A DNA stretch of 64,000 nt, taken from the NCBI GenBank assembly GCA_023412915.1, contig JAEZRE010000005.1, positions 62,001 through 126,000 on the forward strand, in the 5' to 3' direction. Positions 1-7,800 of this stretch are shown piece after piece (within the stretch, counting starts at the first letter, position 1; every line of letters starts with the position of its first letter). The notes beneath the pieces were generated by a model. That model ran no database searches. It was not told the origin of the DNA and saw only the letters and a program-made list of their open reading frames with translations. This stretch comes from Bacillota bacterium. GTDB lineage: Bacteria > Bacillota > Clostridia > Acetivibrionales > DTU013. The position numbers and the translations under genes were made by a program.

Positions 1-275
1 ACCTTTTCCAAGTATTTCATAATTTTATTCTGCTCCTCGAACCGAGGTTATAACAGTAGTCTGTTTTAAGTTAATTGGTGGAGTTTTTTCAGCTTGCTGG
101 GTGGGGGGTTGGCGTCACAAAAAAATGCAGGATTATATGCATAAAAATGCAAGCGTTATTGCATATGCAAAACAGTCGGCTCCATACCGGATTGCGGCGC
201 AATGCCGTGGATTTCAATGGTGTGCCTGGTAGGGAATGAAGGTCTGATTTGTGCTAGGACAATAACGTTTTGAAT

Positions 276-320
276 ATTTATGTCGAATAACTTGCATTTA
301 TGTCGAACCAGGAATATAAT
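276..320 (+). promoter_or_regulatory. Promoter with paired direct repeat upstream of the ammonium transporter
   Basis: A -35 TTGCAT (292-297) and a perfect -10 TATAAT (315-320) are 17 bp apart. The 12-mer ATTTATGTCGAA occurs at 276-287 and again at 296-307, exactly 20 bp (two helical turns) apart, and straddles the -35 box. This fits a regulator site, perhaps nitrogen-responsive given the downstream gene; the regulator is unknown. Further upstream, 135-172 is rich in ATGCA/TGCAT inverted motifs. Nothing coding is seen in 1-356. Confidence 0.6.
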
Positions 321-356
321 TTCCATAAATATAATTGTTAAAAAGGGGATCAAAAG

Positions 357-1523
357 GTGAAAAAAAGAATCTTTCTTTCTCTATTGAGCTGCTTTATTTT
401 TGTTTTTGCACCAATGCAGGTCCGGGCTTCTGAAAACGCAGTGGCTGCGGGACTTGACGGGTTAAGACAGGTAGAGCAGTACAACTTTTCCATTCATATT
501 CTTGCAATGCTTCTCGTTGGTTTCGGCTTCCTGATGGTTTTTGTAAAGAAATACGGTTATAGCGCAACTACGGGGACTTTTCTGGTTGTAAGCGTCGGAT
601 TGCCGTTATACATGCTGCTGCGTTCAACAGGAATCATTTCCTCCGAAGCCATAAATGCAGACAGTATAACTTCGCTGCTGCTGGCCGAATTCGCCTGCGC
701 CTCTGCGCTGATAGCCATGGGAGCGGTTCTGGGGAGGCTTCGCCTATACCAGTACGCCATATTGTCGCTGTTGATAATACCCGTGTACATGATCAACGAA
801 TGGCTCATATTGGACGGTGGGCTTGGTCTGACGAAGGGTTTTGTTGATTCTGCAGGTTCGATTGTAATACATGCCTTTGGAGCATATTTCGGTCTGGGGC
901 TTACACTCGCGCTTACAGCCGCAGTCGATAGGAATAAACCAATAGAGAGCGATGCTACCTCGGACAGGTTTTCAATACTGGGTTCCATGGTTCTGTGGAT
1001 CTTCTGGCCAAGCTTCTGCAGCGCCATAGTGCCTTCCGGGCAGATGCCTAAAACAGTAATAAACACCGTTTTGGCATTGTGCGGTGCAACGGTGGTTACT
1101 TACCTTATGAGCTCACTGTTGCGAAAAGGGAAGCCCAGCATAGCGGACATTGCCAATGCTGCTCTTGCCGGCGGCGTTTCCATAGGCGCTACCTGCAACA
1201 TCGTATCTGCACCCGGAGCTTTTGGCATAGGCGCTCTTGCCGGCGCTTTATGCGTTTTGGGTTATGTTGTCATACAGCCCAGGCTCCAGCGCTTATTGAA
1301 GAATGTGGACACCTGCGGCGTCCATAACCTGCATGGCATGCCGGGCCTTTTAGGAGGAATCATTGCCATATTCGTTGTCCCCGGAATAGCTCAGGCACAG
1401 CTAATAGGTATTGTATTCACAGTAGTATTTGCGTTTGCGGCAGGAGGTATAGGGGGACTTATCATAAGGGCAACCGGAACCAAGAAAGCAGCATATGAGG
1501 ACGAAGAGGAATTTTCCGCCTGA
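357..1523 (+). CDS. Rh-type ammonium/ammonia transporter (Amt/Rh family)
   Basis: The 388-residue membrane protein has an N-terminal signal-like helix and about eleven hydrophobic segments. Rh-family hallmarks are visible: DSAGSIVIHAFGAYFG (about 164-178, pore histidine H172), the W-rich ILGSMVLWIFWPSF segment, DIANAALAGGVSIGATCN (about 264-281) and GVHNLHGMPG (about 321-330, second pore histidine region). Family knowledge: these proteins conduct ammonia/ammonium through a twin-histidine pore. The start is GTG at 357 behind AAAAGGGGATC. It closely resembles eukaryotic-style Rh proteins rather than classical AmtB. It stands alone, with no glnK neighbour. Confidence 0.85.
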   Translation: MKKRIFLSLLSCFIFVFAPMQVRASENAVAAGLDGLRQVEQYNFSIHILAMLLVGFGFLMVFVKKYGYSATTGTFLVVSVGLPLYMLLRSTGIISSEAINADSITSLLLAEFACASALIAMGAVLGRLRLYQYAILSLLIIPVYMINEWLILDGGLGLTKGFVDSAGSIVIHAFGAYFGLGLTLALTAAVDRNKPIESDATSDRFSILGSMVLWIFWPSFCSAIVPSGQMPKTVINTVLALCGATVVTYLMSSLLRKGKPSIADIANAALAGGVSIGATCNIVSAPGAFGIGALAGALCVLGYVVIQPRLQRLLKNVDTCGVHNLHGMPGLLGGIIAIFVVPGIAQAQLIGIVFTVVFAFAAGGIGGLIIRATGTKKAAYEDEEEFSA

Positions 1524-1578
1524 GGGTTATTTCTGATAATACGGAAAGTTGATTGTGCCGGACAGACTAACGAGAAAC

Positions 1579-1612
1579 AAAAACAGATTACGAACTTATG
1601 TAATCTGTTTTT
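1579..1612. terminator. Bidirectional terminator hairpin
   Basis: A perfect inverted repeat, AAACAGATTAC and GTAATCTGTTT around an 8-nt loop, is flanked by A and T runs on both sides. It ends the transporter transcript and abuts the degraded tRNA-Pro 3'-end copy that starts at 1612. Confidence 0.7.
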
Positions 1613-1652
1613 ATGTGGTCGGAGCGAGTGGATTTGAATCAGAGACCTCTTT
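1612..1652 (-). repeat. Degraded copy A of the tRNA-Pro 3' end (att-like)
   Basis: The sequence TATGTGGTCGGAG-CGAGTGG-ATTTGAA-CAG-ACCTCTT matches the 3' half of the intact tRNA-Pro at 6245-6320 with a few substitutions. The terminator hairpin lies on the same side as at the real tRNA. This is what a decayed attachment site left by an element that integrated into the tRNA gene would look like. Confidence 0.6.
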
Positions 1653-1755
1653 TTTAGTATATTTGGTTCTATTGGTCGAAATATCTTCGAGATTGTTGAA
1701 ATTTGGTATTAGGTGTATAATGATGGAGAATAAACTGTTAGGGGGCGGATTATCT

Positions 1756-2205
1756 ATGAAATGCTATAATCATCCTGATAGGGATGCTCAAGCAGCATGC
1801 GTATACTGCGGTAAGCTATTTTGCCAGGAATGCATAATAGAGGTTAACGGCAAGATGTACTGTAAAGCCGATATCGGTAACGTACTAAAAGAAGCAAAAG
1901 ACGAAGCTGCCGCTGCAAGGGTAGCCACGCCGGCAATAAGTATAAACAACGTAAACAATAATACGAACCAAAATACTAATAACATTGGAGCTGCAGCAAA
2001 CTATCCATATAAAAGCAAACTTGTCGCTGCATTACTGTGCTTCTTTTTAGGTTATTTAGGGATACATAGATTTTATGTCGGTAAAATTGGGACAGGTGTA
2101 ATCTGGTTCCTCACGCTTGGCTTCGGTGGAATCGGGGTCCTGATAGATTTTATAGTAATTCTTATAGGCGGTTTCCGTGATAAAGCCAATATGCCTTTAC
2201 AATGA
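1756..2205 (+). CDS. TM2-domain protein with N-terminal B-box-like zinc finger
   Basis: The 149-residue protein starts at ATG 1756, 9 nt behind AGGGGGCG. Residues 1-35 hold a CxxH/CxxCxxxxC pattern (CYNHPDRDAQAACVYCGKLFC, then C-x-C-type spacing) typical of B-box-like fingers found before TM2 domains. An Asn-rich linker of about 25 residues follows, then the TM2 domain: two membrane helices with the FFLGYLGIHRFYVGKIGTG core and a glycine/aspartate turn. TM2 proteins are small membrane proteins of unknown molecular function. It sits between att-like copies A and B, so it may be cargo of a decayed element. Reading frames upstream of 1756 run through the terminator and are unlikely to be translated. 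Confidence 0.8.
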   Translation: MKCYNHPDRDAQAACVYCGKLFCQECIIEVNGKMYCKADIGNVLKEAKDEAAAARVATPAISINNVNNNTNQNTNNIGAAANYPYKSKLVAALLCFFLGYLGIHRFYVGKIGTGVIWFLTLGFGGIGVLIDFIVILIGGFRDKANMPLQ

Positions 2206-2330
2206 CTCACTAACCCCAAATGTACATGGAATTGATAAAAATTTTAGTGATAAAGCTAAAAAATCGGTTAAGTAGGCTTTACGGCAAAGCAAAGTAATGG
2301 CTTATTACAATTTTTGTGATAGGCTATTAT

Positions 2331-2380
2331 TATGTGGTCGGAATGACTGGATTTGGATTTGCGGCCTCTTAGGCCTGAAC
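2331..2380 (-). repeat. Degraded copy B of the tRNA-Pro 3' end (att-like)
   Basis: TATGTGGTCGGAATGACTGG-ATTTGGA-TTTGCGGCCTCTTAGGCCTGAAC aligns with 6242-6291 of the intact tRNA-Pro with about eight mismatches. It is the longest of the three relic copies and includes part of the anticodon arm. Confidence 0.65.
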
Positions 2381-2396
2381 TATTTCGCTGAAGAAT

Positions 2397-2708
2397 TTAC
2401 AATTTATCTAACTGTCCCAAATTTGCTTTTGGGAAAATGCTTTTAATAAGACTATGAATTATCTTGACGATTCCTAAAATAGTCGCCAATATAAAAACAG
2501 GCATAATATACGTTATTACAGGGAAATGGCCTACACTTAGGAATGCTTTATATATAAGAAACACAATCCCAATAATCGATGTTATAAGGCAACTGAGTAT
2601 TAGAATTGTATAATTTCCTAATAAAAAGATAAGCGCAATATTAATAAGCTCTTTTTCTCTTTTTCTATCTTCGTTATTCGGGGAAAGTATTTTTTCTAAT
2701 TCTGTCAT
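2397..2708 (-). CDS. Small two-helix membrane protein, unknown function
   Basis: The 103-residue protein has a charged N-terminus (about 25 residues, K/E/R-rich) followed by two long hydrophobic segments (about 23-55 and 65-90) and a basic tail. ATG at 2708 is preceded by GTGAGGGG, a usable SD. I do not recognise the family. It lies immediately inside att-like copy B, which suggests mobile-element cargo. Confidence 0.5.
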   Translation of the reverse strand: MTELEKILSPNNEDRKREKELINIALIFLLGNYTILILSCLITSIIGIVFLIYKAFLSVGHFPVITYIMPVFILATILGIVKIIHSLIKSIFPKANLGQLDKL

Positions 2709-2773
2709 GAATATAACCCCTCACACTTTTTCATATTTCCAAACAAGTCTGAATTGATAATACCAAAATTTCT

Positions 2774-2884
2774 GAGGAAATATATAGAAATACAAAGGCC
2801 TCTATCGAACGTATTTATGTAATCGAACGATACAGGCATATAAATGAGGAGGATATAAGGGTAGTCTGTAGGGTTTTTCCATAA
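2774..2884 (+). pseudogene. Possible tyrosine-integrase C-terminal relic
   Basis: This frame reads EEIYRNTKASIERIYVIERY then RHINEEDIRVV and ends in TAA. The stretch SIE...(I/L)(E/D)RY-x-H(I/V)NEE parallels the catalytic-tyrosine end of the better-preserved integrase relic at 5396-5602 (SIETTLDRYGHVNEE). No upstream integrase domain is readable, so this is at most a fragment. The rest of 2709-2974 is AT-rich with no gene. Confidence 0.35.
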
Positions 2885-2974
2885 TTTTAAAATAGTTCTT
2901 GAAAAAAATTTTAAATCAATTTATCCTTTACCTCAAGGATATCCTTTATAAACTTAAAGGAGAGTATTGATTAC

Positions 2975-3949
2975 ATGAATCAGGAAAATATCAACTGGCT
3001 TCAAAAAACAATAAACAGCGACTATAGTAATACCGCGGGCATTGTTGTACAAAAAAACGGCATGAAATTATATGAAAGCTACTTTAACGGATATTCCGCT
3101 CATAACGCATTTAACGTTTTTTCGGTGACAAAGAGTATTATTTCAGCACTTGTCGGCATTGCCATCGATAAAGGTTATATCAGCAGTATTGATAAAAAGG
3201 TACTGGAGTTTTTTCCGGATTACACGCCAAAGCGAGGCGAAAAGACGGCGCAGCACGTCGTGATTAAGGATATGCTGACCATGACCACCCCATTCAAATA
3301 CAAGTCGGCGCCGTACACGAAGTATTATTCAAGTGAGAGCTGGGTTAAGAGCGCACTCGATCTATTGGGCGGAAAGGGAGAGATCGGCCAGTTCCGGTAT
3401 ACGCCCCTCATCGGCCCGGATATCCTGTCGGGTATCCTTACAAACGTGACCGGACATTCCACACTAAAATTCGCATATGAAAATCTGTTTTCTCCGCTGG
3501 GGATAGACGTCACGAGGAATGTGATTTTTCACAGCAAAGAGGAACAGCTTTCCATTATGAAGGATCGTCACGAGAGCGGATGGGTCGCCGACCCGCAGGG
3601 TGTTAATACGGCAGGCTGGGGACTATTCATAACAGCTGCGGATATGGCAAAAATCGGACAGCTGTATCTGAACCGCGGAGCATGGAACGGCAGACAGCTC
3701 GTTTCGGCCGAATGGGTCGACGAGAGCACGACCGGGCACAGTCGTTGGGATAAGCTGCTCTACGGTTATCTGTGGTGGATCGTGGACGAAAATGAGCACA
3801 GCTACGCCGCCATGGGAGACGGCGGGAACGTGATCTATGTCAACTCGGCGAAAAATCTGGTCGTCGCAATTGCTTCGCTTTTCAAACCGTACGCGAAGGA
3901 CAGGATCGAGTTTATCAAGAAATATATCGAACCGGTATTTGATGAGTGA
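2975..3949 (+). CDS. Serine hydrolase, beta-lactamase class C / PBP4* family
   Basis: The 324-residue protein has no signal peptide. ATG at 2975 follows AAAGGAG with good spacing. The SxxK nucleophile motif is S50-V-T-K53 inside NVFSVTKSIISALVG. The usual Y-x-N triad element appears as Y-T-P (in FRYTPLIGPDIL), and a glycine-rich MGDGGN stands where H/K-x-G is expected. Members hydrolyse peptides or esters, and most are not true beta-lactamases. Codon use is more GC-rich than the neighbouring relics, suggesting a gene still under selection within the tRNA-Pro integration zone. Confidence 0.75.
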   Translation: MNQENINWLQKTINSDYSNTAGIVVQKNGMKLYESYFNGYSAHNAFNVFSVTKSIISALVGIAIDKGYISSIDKKVLEFFPDYTPKRGEKTAQHVVIKDMLTMTTPFKYKSAPYTKYYSSESWVKSALDLLGGKGEIGQFRYTPLIGPDILSGILTNVTGHSTLKFAYENLFSPLGIDVTRNVIFHSKEEQLSIMKDRHESGWVADPQGVNTAGWGLFITAADMAKIGQLYLNRGAWNGRQLVSAEWVDESTTGHSRWDKLLYGYLWWIVDENEHSYAAMGDGGNVIYVNSAKNLVVAIASLFKPYAKDRIEFIKKYIEPVFDE

Positions 3950-4115
3950 GTATAACGAATTCCCAATTGCGGGGAGGTTATAAACTAATCAGAAGTCTTT
4001 TTACTTCACAGCTTTAACGAATAAATTCTGGCTTTTTGAAACTTTTCCTTTCGGGTCATAAAAGAAGCCCTCGATCAGACAGTAGAAGATAAATTCTTTC
4101 AGGGCGGTCCGGTGG

Positions 4116-4200
4116 CTGTTAGTACTAACATTCGTTGCAAGGCGTAAAAATAGCGGGCTTTCATTTACTGAAACCCGCTTTTTTATGCGGCCGAAGTGAC
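4116..4200 (-). repeat. Copy C: duplicated tRNA-Pro terminator and 3'-end flank
   Basis: This segment is an imperfect direct repeat of 6162-6256. Both contain GTTAGTAC, a (G/T)TTCAAGGC-like or GTTGCAAGGC block, the hairpin GCGG(G)CTTTCATTTACTGAAACCCGC and then TTTATG(C/T)GG(C/T)CG-AGTGAC, the last bases of tRNA-Pro. The similarity includes sequence outside the tRNA, which points to a tandem element boundary rather than chance. The reverse frame over 4001-4237 is open but unrecognised. Confidence 0.7.
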
Positions 4201-4340
4201 ATTCCAGGATTTTTTTGTGAAACCTCAGTGGAATCAATGGTTTGATGACAGTGTTGAAGCGACATTTTTTTGAGTTGATTATTCGTACCGTATTTGTAGG
4301 TGAAATTAAGTTATACTTGTGTAGTGATCGTTATAATCTT

Positions 4341-5216
4341 TCAGTCTGGAGCTTCAAGTACAGGTTTTTCGTCTGGCAGCAATGCCCTCATAAGAGCGTG
4401 CATATCATCAAAACTCTTTTTATTCATTTGTATGCGTTTGCCGAGGCGAGCTGCGAGATTATAGGCAAAATCACTGCAAGCATCCCGATCATACAACTGG
4501 ATGGTGCTCAAACGCATCACATCTACGCCCTGCCTTTCAAGAACAGCTGATCGCATCACATCTTTACCCTGTTCCGATGGGCTGCTATGATAAGCGAAGC
4601 TTTCATATTCGACTGCCAATTTCGCATGTCTGTAATATAGGTCTGTAAAGCATCGATTTTGTCCCAGACGTAGACGTGCATCATTTTTTAACTTTATCTC
4701 ATAATTGAAAACAGCGCCATTAAGTCCGTATCCTCCCAGTGAGTAAGGCAATGTTAAAATCATATAGGCAATTGATTCCATAATTGATGCGGAACCGTTT
4801 TCCACATACTTTACGGCTCTAATGGCTTTCCGGTGTCCCCGGTGCCCTGTGGTCTTTGAAAGAAACGTATTGAGCTGTTGCTTTGTTGTGATTGCCTCGG
4901 AAGGGCGTCCCGGCGGATGCGAGCACAACTGCAGACCCAGCAGGATAAGCCGATGGATGCTCAATTTATTTGCAAGCTCCAGAAACAGCAATTCCGGAGA
5001 TGCAACCGTTTTGCCGTTTCGGGCTATTACCGCGCCGGTCGGAAGAGCGAGTTTACATGAATGAACCTTTTTACCGTTACTGCGCAATCGCGCATTTGGT
5101 TCTGTAACCGTAATATCGGGCGCGTCTATTTCTATGACTTTATTACCGAGAATAGCTTCAAGGTATGGTATATCCCACATTATAGCAGCAGAGAGATGAC
5201 TTAAATACTCTTTCAT
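4341..5216 (-). CDS. AbiEi/DUF559-like protein with a C-terminal PD-(D/E)xK-type domain
   Basis: About 290 residues. The N-terminal part resembles the regulatory half of AbiEi-like island proteins (shared opening MKEYLSHLSAAIMWDIPYLE). The C-terminal part, about 190-270, shows a Vsr/DUF559-like pattern: FTDLYYRHAKLAVEYES, HSSPSEQGKDVMRS, then QGVDVMRLSTIQL, with D, E and Q/K positions that could form a nuclease site. The start is uncertain: ATG 5216 lacks an SD, and TTG 5231 is the alternative. It lies between att copy C and the intact tRNA-Pro, next to an integrase relic, so it is likely island cargo. A toxin-antitoxin or defence role is inference only. Confidence 0.55.
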   Translation of the reverse strand: MKEYLSHLSAAIMWDIPYLEAILGNKVIEIDAPDITVTEPNARLRSNGKKVHSCKLALPTGAVIARNGKTVASPELLFLELANKLSIHRLILLGLQLCSHPPGRPSEAITTKQQLNTFLSKTTGHRGHRKAIRAVKYVENGSASIMESIAYMILTLPYSLGGYGLNGAVFNYEIKLKNDARLRLGQNRCFTDLYYRHAKLAVEYESFAYHSSPSEQGKDVMRSAVLERQGVDVMRLSTIQLYDRDACSDFAYNLAARLGKRIQMNKKSFDDMHALMRALLPDEKPVLEAPD

Positions 5217-5395
5217 GCAATGATGATACAACTATATGCTACAATTTTCAATTAATGGGCAATAATTGCGCGTATTGTTTGCATATTCGATCGAAATACC
5301 TGCGATAATTGTAATTTTTACGTGATTATGTCACACGGTTCGGGAAATCATTATATAAATGCGCCCATTACTTGCAAAACTAAACAGCTCAATGA

Positions 5396-5602
5396 AAGGT
5401 TAACAGGGTTAATCAGTTCCATGATATGCGGCATACCTTCGCCCTGCTATCATTACAGCAGGGAGTCGATATAAAAACGCTTCAATCTGACCTCGGTCAT
5501 GAGAGCATCGAAACGACTCTCGATAGATATGGGCATGTGAATGAGGAAATGAAGCGCGATGGCAAAAAAGCGGAGTGGGATATTGAGGCAAGATTCAGAT
5601 AA
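5396..5602 (+). pseudogene. Tyrosine recombinase (phage-type integrase) C-terminal remnant
   Basis: From 5417 the frame reads FHDMRHTFALLSLQQGVDIK, TLQSDLGHESIETTLDRYGH and VNEEMKRD...FR, then TAA at 5600-5602. It contains the HxxR box (H-D-M-R-H), the conserved LGH and the catalytic tyrosine context (D-R-Y-G-H). Only the last 60-65 residues remain; an in-frame stop lies at 5393 and no N-terminal core is found. Its location about 640 bp from the tRNA-Pro 3' end fits an integrase that once used that tRNA as attB. Confidence 0.8.
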
Positions 5603-5659
5603 CATAATTTGATTACATGGTAAAATATTGTTATTATTGTTATATGAATGGAGGATTAA

Positions 5660-6142
5660 ATGAGATATTCGACTGACTATAACATTGAGCAAATAACGGA
5701 AATACTAAAAAATAACTCTCTGCCGTTAACCTATAGCAATTCATTTATAGGTGATACCTTCTTAACTAAATTTAAGAAGGATAAAGCTTATTTGTTGAAA
5801 ACGGGAACAGTCTTCTACAGTAGTAACGGACAATTACCATTGATAATAAAGTTTATAAAAAGGAACGATCATGCAATACTAAAGTGCAGATTTGGATTTA
5901 CATGGCCGATGATTGTCACATTGGGTTCATTCTTATGCCTCGCTTGGATAATAGTATCATTTGTATGCTTTTTAGATAGTAATATTAGCTTATATTTTAA
6001 ACTCTTTGTAGCAATAATGCTAAGTTTATGGTCGTTTTTAGCAGTGATGCAATTTCATTTCTATAATATTACGTTTTATAGAAAACGACGCAGGGCGGCT
6101 CTAAGCTTTTTAAATGAGTATTTATGTGCCAAACGATACTAA
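5660..6142 (+). CDS. Two-helix membrane protein, unknown function
   Basis: The 160-residue protein starts at ATG 5660 behind ATGGAGGATTAA. Residues 1-75 form a polar domain with a repeated F-K-K/R pattern. Two hydrophobic helices follow (about 80-102 and 110-130), then a basic cytoplasmic tail (RKRRR). The layout resembles PH-like/YcxB-type membrane proteins but I cannot assign a family. It is AT-rich like the neighbouring relics and sits just inside the tRNA-Pro boundary. Confidence 0.55.
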   Translation: MRYSTDYNIEQITEILKNNSLPLTYSNSFIGDTFLTKFKKDKAYLLKTGTVFYSSNGQLPLIIKFIKRNDHAILKCRFGFTWPMIVTLGSFLCLAWIIVSFVCFLDSNISLYFKLFVAIMLSLWSFLAVMQFHFYNITFYRKRRRAALSFLNEYLCAKRY

Positions 6143-6200
6143 ATAATTATGTTCCAAATCCCGTTAGTACAAAATTAGTACAAAACCTTCGTTTCAAGGC

Positions 6201-6234
6201 ATAAAAATAGCGGCTTTCATTTACTGAAACCCGC
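6201..6234 (-). terminator. Terminator of the tRNA-Pro gene
   Basis: Read on the minus strand, GCGGGTTTCA and TGAAAGCCGC pair around a short loop with one mismatch, then TATTTTTAT follows. The same hairpin is duplicated at 4153-4178. Confidence 0.65.
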
Positions 6235-6244
6235 TTCTTTTATG

Positions 6245-6320
6245 TGGTCGGAGTGACTGGATTTGAACCAGCGGCCTCTTGGTCCCGAACCAAGCGCGCT
6301 ACCATCTGCGCTACACCCCG
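6245..6320 (-). tRNA. tRNA-Pro, anticodon CGG
   Basis: The 76-nt gene folds as a cloverleaf. Acceptor CGGGGTG pairs with CACTCCG (one G-U). The D arm contains GTAGCGCAGATGGTAGCGC. The anticodon stem CTTGG/CCAAG closes the loop TTCGGGA, giving anticodon CGG (reads CCG). The T loop is TTCAAAT. CCA is encoded. Its 3' end is the likely integration site for the elements whose relics lie to the left. Confidence 0.95.
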
Positions 6321-6347
6321 ATATGTCTTTCAAAAAACCGCTTTCTT

Positions 6348-6376
6348 ATTTTAACACCATTGTTCCGTTTGCGCAA
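6348..6376 (-). promoter_or_regulatory. Promoter of tRNA-Pro
   Basis: On the minus strand a -35 TTGCGC and -10 TAAAAT are separated by 17 bp, with the -10 about 28 bp upstream of the mature tRNA 5' end. Confidence 0.55.
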
Positions 6377-6754
6377 CAGGGAAATTTAAGATTTGCCGAA
6401 TTTACTTCTAGCTAATGCCTGGATAGGAGCTGTCTTTTCGTCAGCGCCGGATGAATTTTGACTATGATGAATTATATCACAGCGTAACAATTTGGCATTG
6501 TACGATTGGCGATTCTGATCGAGCCTGCAAAAGAATCCGTCAAAAAAAGCCTTTGCTTTCAACATCCGTAATGTTACTATACCACGTTTTTACATTAAAA
6601 TCAATTGACATAGTTGCTCAAAGTGGCGGCAAAGGATTGTCAAACCCGGCAATGGAAGATGTTTGCCGTCGGATGTAAAATATCACTTACCGTTTGCCGC
6701 TCTACGTATGCGACATGACTGAAAACGGCATAATTAATAACTGGAGGGATGTTT
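6377..6754. other. Intergenic region without a recognisable gene
   Basis: A 75-codon open frame at 6451-6678 has no SD, no family resemblance and poor codon structure, so I do not call it. A TTGACA at 6606 could be a -35 for the methyltransferase, but no convincing -10 follows. Confidence 0.4.
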
Positions 6755-7672
6755 ATGGAAATCGGTAAAGGCACAATCACCGCCATAGTTACAGCTTTTG
6801 GACGGGCATATCATTCGTTGTATGACGAACCTAAAATATTCGATGACTTTCTTGCGAAGGATATGATGACCCGTGAGACGTTTGACTTCATCGCCCATAG
6901 CCTGGCAAGCTCATTGAGCTTCTTCGATCCTGAAACGGCTGCGCGGCAGCTGCCTGAAAATGAAGCGCTTGCGTATGTAATGAGAGCCCAGTCCGCCCCT
7001 ATATCGCTCGCGCGTGCCAGGTACACTGAGGATTATCTCGAGAAAGCGGTCGGGGATGGCTTCGCGCAATATGTAATACTTGGGGCCGGAATGGACACTT
7101 TTGCTTTCCGCAGGCCGGACATGTTGGAACGTCTGCGCGTTTTTGAGCTTGACCAGCCTGTGACACAGGGCTATAAACGGGCGAGGATAGGCGAACTGGG
7201 CTGGAAGGTGCCTGACAACGTCAGTTTCATATCGATAGACCTTTCGAAGGAAGACCTGGCTGCCGCACTTGTTGGCGCTGGGTTCGACAAGTCAGCGAAG
7301 AGCGTTTTCAACTGGCTCGGCGTGACATACTACCTTGAAAAAGCGGACGTGCTTTCGACCTTCAGCAGGATAGCCGGAGTTGCCGCACCGGGGAGCATGG
7401 TGGTATTCGATTACCTCGATAAGGATGCTTTTGATGACGCCAAAGCCTCCAAACGCGTAAGGGCGGCTCGTGAAATCGTAAGCAATGCGGGAGAGCCAAT
7501 GAAATCTGGCTTTGAAACGGACGAATTGAGGGTTATGCTGGCAGGCGCTGGGATGGAACTTATAGAGGATATGAATACCGTCGCGACGCAAAATGCATAT
7601 TTCAGCGGCCGTACCGACGGGTATACGGCACTGGAGCACTTCCACATTGCGCGGGCTAAAGTGCTTCCGTAA
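6755..7672 (+). CDS. Class I SAM-dependent methyltransferase, leucine carboxyl methyltransferase (LCM/TIGR00027) family
   Basis: About 305 residues. The SAM site motif VILGAGMDTFAFRRP lies near residue 110 and is followed by the acidic motif VFELDQP, both diagnostic of the LCM fold. A later VFNWLGVTYYL and MVVFDYLDKDAF match the family core. In bacteria these enzymes O-methylate carboxyl or hydroxyl groups of small metabolites; the substrate here is unknown. ATG 6755 is preferred over 6749 because GGAGG (6743-6747) is then 7 nt away. The stop codon region is the first unit of a downstream tandem repeat. Confidence 0.8.
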   Translation: MEIGKGTITAIVTAFGRAYHSLYDEPKIFDDFLAKDMMTRETFDFIAHSLASSLSFFDPETAARQLPENEALAYVMRAQSAPISLARARYTEDYLEKAVGDGFAQYVILGAGMDTFAFRRPDMLERLRVFELDQPVTQGYKRARIGELGWKVPDNVSFISIDLSKEDLAAALVGAGFDKSAKSVFNWLGVTYYLEKADVLSTFSRIAGVAAPGSMVVFDYLDKDAFDDAKASKRVRAAREIVSNAGEPMKSGFETDELRVMLAGAGMELIEDMNTVATQNAYFSGRTDGYTALEHFHIARAKVLP

Positions 7673-7799
7673 CGTGATGAGCTTCCGTGCGGCAAGAGCT
7701 TACGCAACTGCAGGCGCTTCCGTAAAGTAAGTGCTTCTGAAACTGCAAGTGCTTTTGAAACTGCAAGCGCTTCTGAAACGGCAAATGCTTCCGTAATTA
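7655..7799 (+). repeat. About 18-bp tandem repeat growing from the methyltransferase 3' end
   Basis: Eight imperfect units follow consensus GCAAGTGCTTCTGAAACT. The first (GCTAAAGTGCTTCCGTAAC) is the gene's last codons plus stop, and the last runs into the operator at 7801. Units three to seven are the best conserved. No continuous reading frame is kept. Confidence 0.75.
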
Positions 7800-7800
7800 A

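Noticed and set aside
4001..4237. 78-codon minus-strand open frame
   Set aside because: Overlaps the duplicated tRNA terminator and att-like copy C; has no SD. Possibly a decayed fragment but not supportable.
6451..6678. 75-codon open frame after tRNA-Pro
   Set aside because: No SD, no recognisable domain and unusual composition; treated as intergenic.
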